A stretch of DNA of 64,000 nucleotides, taken from assembly GCF_034670185.1 (NCBI RefSeq), contig NZ_JAXMNY010000002.1, positions 434,001-498,000 of the forward strand, read 5' to 3'. The notes under the pieces were generated by a model, which saw only the letters and a program-made list of their open reading frames with translations, did no database searches and was not told the origin of the DNA. Positions within the stretch are counted from its first letter, which is position 1, and every line of letters starts with the position of its first letter. Of the stretch, positions 62,126 to 64,000 are shown piece by piece. Source of the DNA: Nisaea sp. (GTDB lineage Bacteria > Pseudomonadota > Alphaproteobacteria > Thalassobaculales > Thalassobaculaceae). The translations under genes were made by a program, and so were the position numbers.

Positions 62126-62673
62126 AATTCAGGCCAGATATCCTTGACGACCGGGCTGCTTTCCCCGAAGGCGTGGCAGGAATTCAGGAGTGGTGGACGC
62201 CCCGTCCGCTTCGGCTCTTCCTCTCCGGTTTCCCGCCGTTTGCGGGCGCTTTCGCCATAAAGCGTCTGGTAAGCGGTGGTCGCCATCGTCCAGAGCAGTT
62301 CGACCAGATGGGTGCACCCCTCGGCACCACCAAGCGCGGAAAGCACCTTCTTGCGCCAGCCGGGCCCGATCCTGATGCCTTTCAGGCGCTGGAAATTCAC
62401 CGTAATGTCCGGGCAGATTGCAAACGGCCCGGCGTCGGTGATCGCCTCCACCGCGAGAATGGTGAGTTCGTCATCGACAGTCAGCCGGATCGACATGTCG
62501 TGGATCGGCTCGCCGGCCGGAATGCCATCCCTGAAACTGTTCGGGACCTCGTAAGTCTTTACATCCGTGATATGCCCCTCAATGTCGAGATGACCGTCAT
62601 CGCGGCGAAAGCCCTCGCAGGTGACACGGCGCGTATGGACTTTGCGGCGCGACGCCGGGCTGGTCAGGGGCAT
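62107..62673 (-). CDS. DUF2889 family protein
   Basis: 188 residues from ATG at 62673 (GGAGAGATCA ahead). HTRRVTCEGFRRDDGHLDIEGH and GEPIHDMSIRLTVDDELTI are characteristic of DUF2889, an uncharacterised cytoplasmic family common in proteobacteria. The C-terminal 40 residues are basic and poorly conserved. Confidence 0.82.
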   Translation of the reverse strand: MPLTSPASRRKVHTRRVTCEGFRRDDGHLDIEGHITDVKTYEVPNSFRDGIPAGEPIHDMSIRLTVDDELTILAVEAITDAGPFAICPDITVNFQRLKGIRIGPGWRKKVLSALGGAEGCTHLVELLWTMATTAYQTLYGESARKRRETGEEEPKRTGRPPLLNSCHAFGESSPVVKDIWPEFYKDPA

Positions 62674-62774
62674 TGATCTCTCCGGATTGATATTGCTTTG
62701 CGGCAAAAATCATTCCGGACCGCGCCGAAGTCAATTCCCGACAACTCCCCAAGCGGGGCAAACCTGCCCCCGGG

Positions 62775-63224
62775 TCAGGGAAGCCCGGCCATTCCCGAGC
62801 CAGAAATGAAGGCCTCGCGCTCCAGAACCGCCTCTTCCAGGTCCTCGCGGACGGCCGCATAGATATCCCGGATCGAGACCATACCGATGATCTTGCCGCC
62901 CTCCTCCACAGGCAGGTGACGGAAGCCGCCTTCCTGCATGCGTTGCAACGCATCCATCACAGAGGCCTTGGGGCCGATGGTTTCGGGTTTCGGAGTCATG
63001 ATCGCCTCGATCAGCGTTCCCCCCGGAGACTTCTCTTCCGCCACCAGACGGCCCGCGATATCCCGTTCCGAGAGAATTCCAACCAGTTTCTCGCCATCAA
63101 GGATGAGAAGCGCACCAATCTTGCGGCTCGTCATGAGTTTCGCGGCCGTGAGAACCGTTTCTTTGGGGGACAGCGACGAGAGGTCCTGTTTACTCACCAC
63201 ATCCGGCACGATGTGTCTGGCCAT
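62775..63224 (-). CDS. CBS-domain pair protein
   Basis: 149 residues with two CBS domains (KIGALLILDGEKLVGILSER and GGFRHLPVEEGGKIIGMVS). No other domain. CBS pairs bind adenine nucleotides; may regulate a partner or act alone. ATG at 63224 with GGGAG ahead. Confidence 0.9.
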   Translation of the reverse strand: MARHIVPDVVSKQDLSSLSPKETVLTAAKLMTSRKIGALLILDGEKLVGILSERDIAGRLVAEEKSPGGTLIEAIMTPKPETIGPKASVMDALQRMQEGGFRHLPVEEGGKIIGMVSIRDIYAAVREDLEEAVLEREAFISGSGMAGLP

Positions 63225-63272
63225 GGCATTCTCCCTGATAGGTTTTTCTTTATCTCAAAAGATTATACCAAA

Positions 63273-64000
63273 TCAGGAGCCATCTGGGAGCCGGGTCGTT
63301 TCAAGAGTTTCATTTTCGGTTTCCGTCGGCGTTTCCTTGGAGACCCGCAACAAGGTGATCTGGTTGCGGTGACGGCGTAAAATCTTGAACCTGAAACCGT
63401 GGAAAACGAACTCCTGCGCCACATTCGGGATGGTTCTGGCCTCATGCAGGATCAGCCCGGCGATGGTCGAGGCCTCGCCGTCAGGCAGGTCCCAGTCAAA
63501 TTCCCGATTGAGGTCCCGGATCGTCACAGTGCCGTCGATGACGTAGGATCCGTCCGCCTGAGGCCGCACACCGGCGACCGCGACATCGTGCTCGTCGCTG
63601 ATTTCGCCGACGATCTCCTCGATGATATCCTCCAGGGTCACGATGCCCTGGAAAGCCCCGTATTCATCAACCACGAGCGCGAAATGCTCACGCCGGGCGC
63701 GGAAAGCCTGCAACTGATCGAGCAGGGTCGTGGTGGTCGGAATGAACCAGGGGTCCGACGCCACCTCCCGCATATCGAGCTTCTCCAGCTCCTCGCCGCT
63801 CAGCCCCTTCACGGCGCGCAGAACCGCCTTTGCATGGATGACGCCGATGATTTCGTCATGGTCACCCTTGAACATCGGCAACCGTGTGTAGGGGCTCTTC
63901 ATGATCTGCGAGATGATGTCCTCGACAGAGTCCTCGACATCCAGCATTTCAACCTGGCGCCGGTGGGTCATGATCTCCTCGACCCAGACCTCGCTCAGAT
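63273..64000 (-). CDS. Hemolysin C / CorC-type CBS protein (5' end outside window)
   Basis: The last 242 or so residues of a CorC/TlyC protein; the start is beyond the right edge and the frame is open to 64000. Two CBS domains (MTHRRQVEMLDVEDS and EEHFALVVDEYGAFQGIVTLEDIIEEIVGEI) are followed by the CorC_HlyC domain (DGTVTIRDLNREFDWDLPD). Associated with Mg2+/Co2+ efflux. It sits 48 bases upstream of the CBS protein gene. Confidence 0.92.
   Translation of the reverse strand, partial: LSEVWVEEIMTHRRQVEMLDVEDSVEDIISQIMKSPYTRLPMFKGDHDEIIGVIHAKAVLRAVKGLSGEELEKLDMREVASDPWFIPTTTTLLDQLQAFRARREHFALVVDEYGAFQGIVTLEDIIEEIVGEISDEHDVAVAGVRPQADGSYVIDGTVTIRDLNREFDWDLPDGEASTIAGLILHEARTIPNVAQEFVFHGFRFKILRRHRNQITLLRVSKETPTETENETLETTRLPDGS

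Overview
This 64 kb stretch is high-GC, gene-dense bacterial chromosome. Gene content points to an alphaproteobacterium, most likely a free-living Rhodospirillales-type organism (an inference from family content, not a database match). The pointers are: an aerobic cobaltochelatase pair cobS-cobT next to a J-domain gene and a BolA gene; an Usg protein; two RHH_4-type ribbon-helix-helix proteins; a DUF2889 protein; a TipF-like EAL protein; a P1B-type metal ATPase with a C-terminal hemerythrin domain; CIRCE-controlled groES-groEL; and Tat-exported and LIV-type transport components. I see no IS element, prophage, integrase, CRISPR array, rRNA or tRNA. The window is core chromosome with a few accessory patches.

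Layout. 0-7 kb (minus strand): a response regulator cut by the window edge, a decayed-looking gap, a cupin, a secreted histidine phosphatase, then a complete five-gene LIV/HAAT-type ABC importer ending in a clear terminator. 7-18 kb (mostly plus strand) is a signalling block: an ScfR-like XRE regulator divergent from the importer; a response regulator, a small membrane protein and a transporter-fused (SSS) histidine kinase; two diguanylate cyclases; and a second secreted histidine phosphatase coupled to a double-PAS kinase. 18-25 kb is housekeeping and transport: glpK, ppa, a metallophosphoesterase coupled to an MFS exporter, an aspartate-type aminotransferase and an alpha/beta hydrolase. 25-31 kb: a kinase with a degenerate ATPase domain, an LpxR-type lipid A deacylase, lepA, an 84-bp palindromic intergenic repeat and a BKACE-family enzyme. 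31-39 kb: a cyclic-nucleotide-binding protein divergent from the metal ATPase-hemerythrin fusion, an EAL protein, a SulP transporter with a possible structured leader, and an amidase. 39-47 kb: TerB-like, oxidoreductase, HAD and TSUP genes; groEL-groES; usg; an unrecognised three-gene lipoprotein cassette; and ctaA. 47-64 kb: an M20 peptidase, rpmB, an Lrp regulator, RHH proteins, a HAD phosphatase, a TipF-like EAL protein, DUF952-pyrD, an ilvE-like gene, folB, NIPSNAP, a 5'-nucleotidase, cobS-cobT with J-domain and BolA genes, DUF2889, and two CBS proteins, the last cut by the window edge.

How the genes work together. Signal transduction dominates: three histidine kinases with apparently complete or degraded catalytic domains, two response regulators, and four c-di-GMP proteins (two GGDEF, two EAL). 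One EAL protein has lost catalytic residues and one kinase has lost its ATP-binding motifs, so part of this network probably works by binding rather than catalysis. The importer plus ScfR-like regulator, and the response regulator plus SSS-kinase system, both suggest control by small organic acids or amino compounds. The best candidate for something undescribed is the cassette at 44.2-46.2 kb: two lipoprotein-like proteins and a small protein with overlapping genes, preceded by an AT-rich promoter region and a divergent 30-codon ORF with a perfect Shine-Dalgarno.
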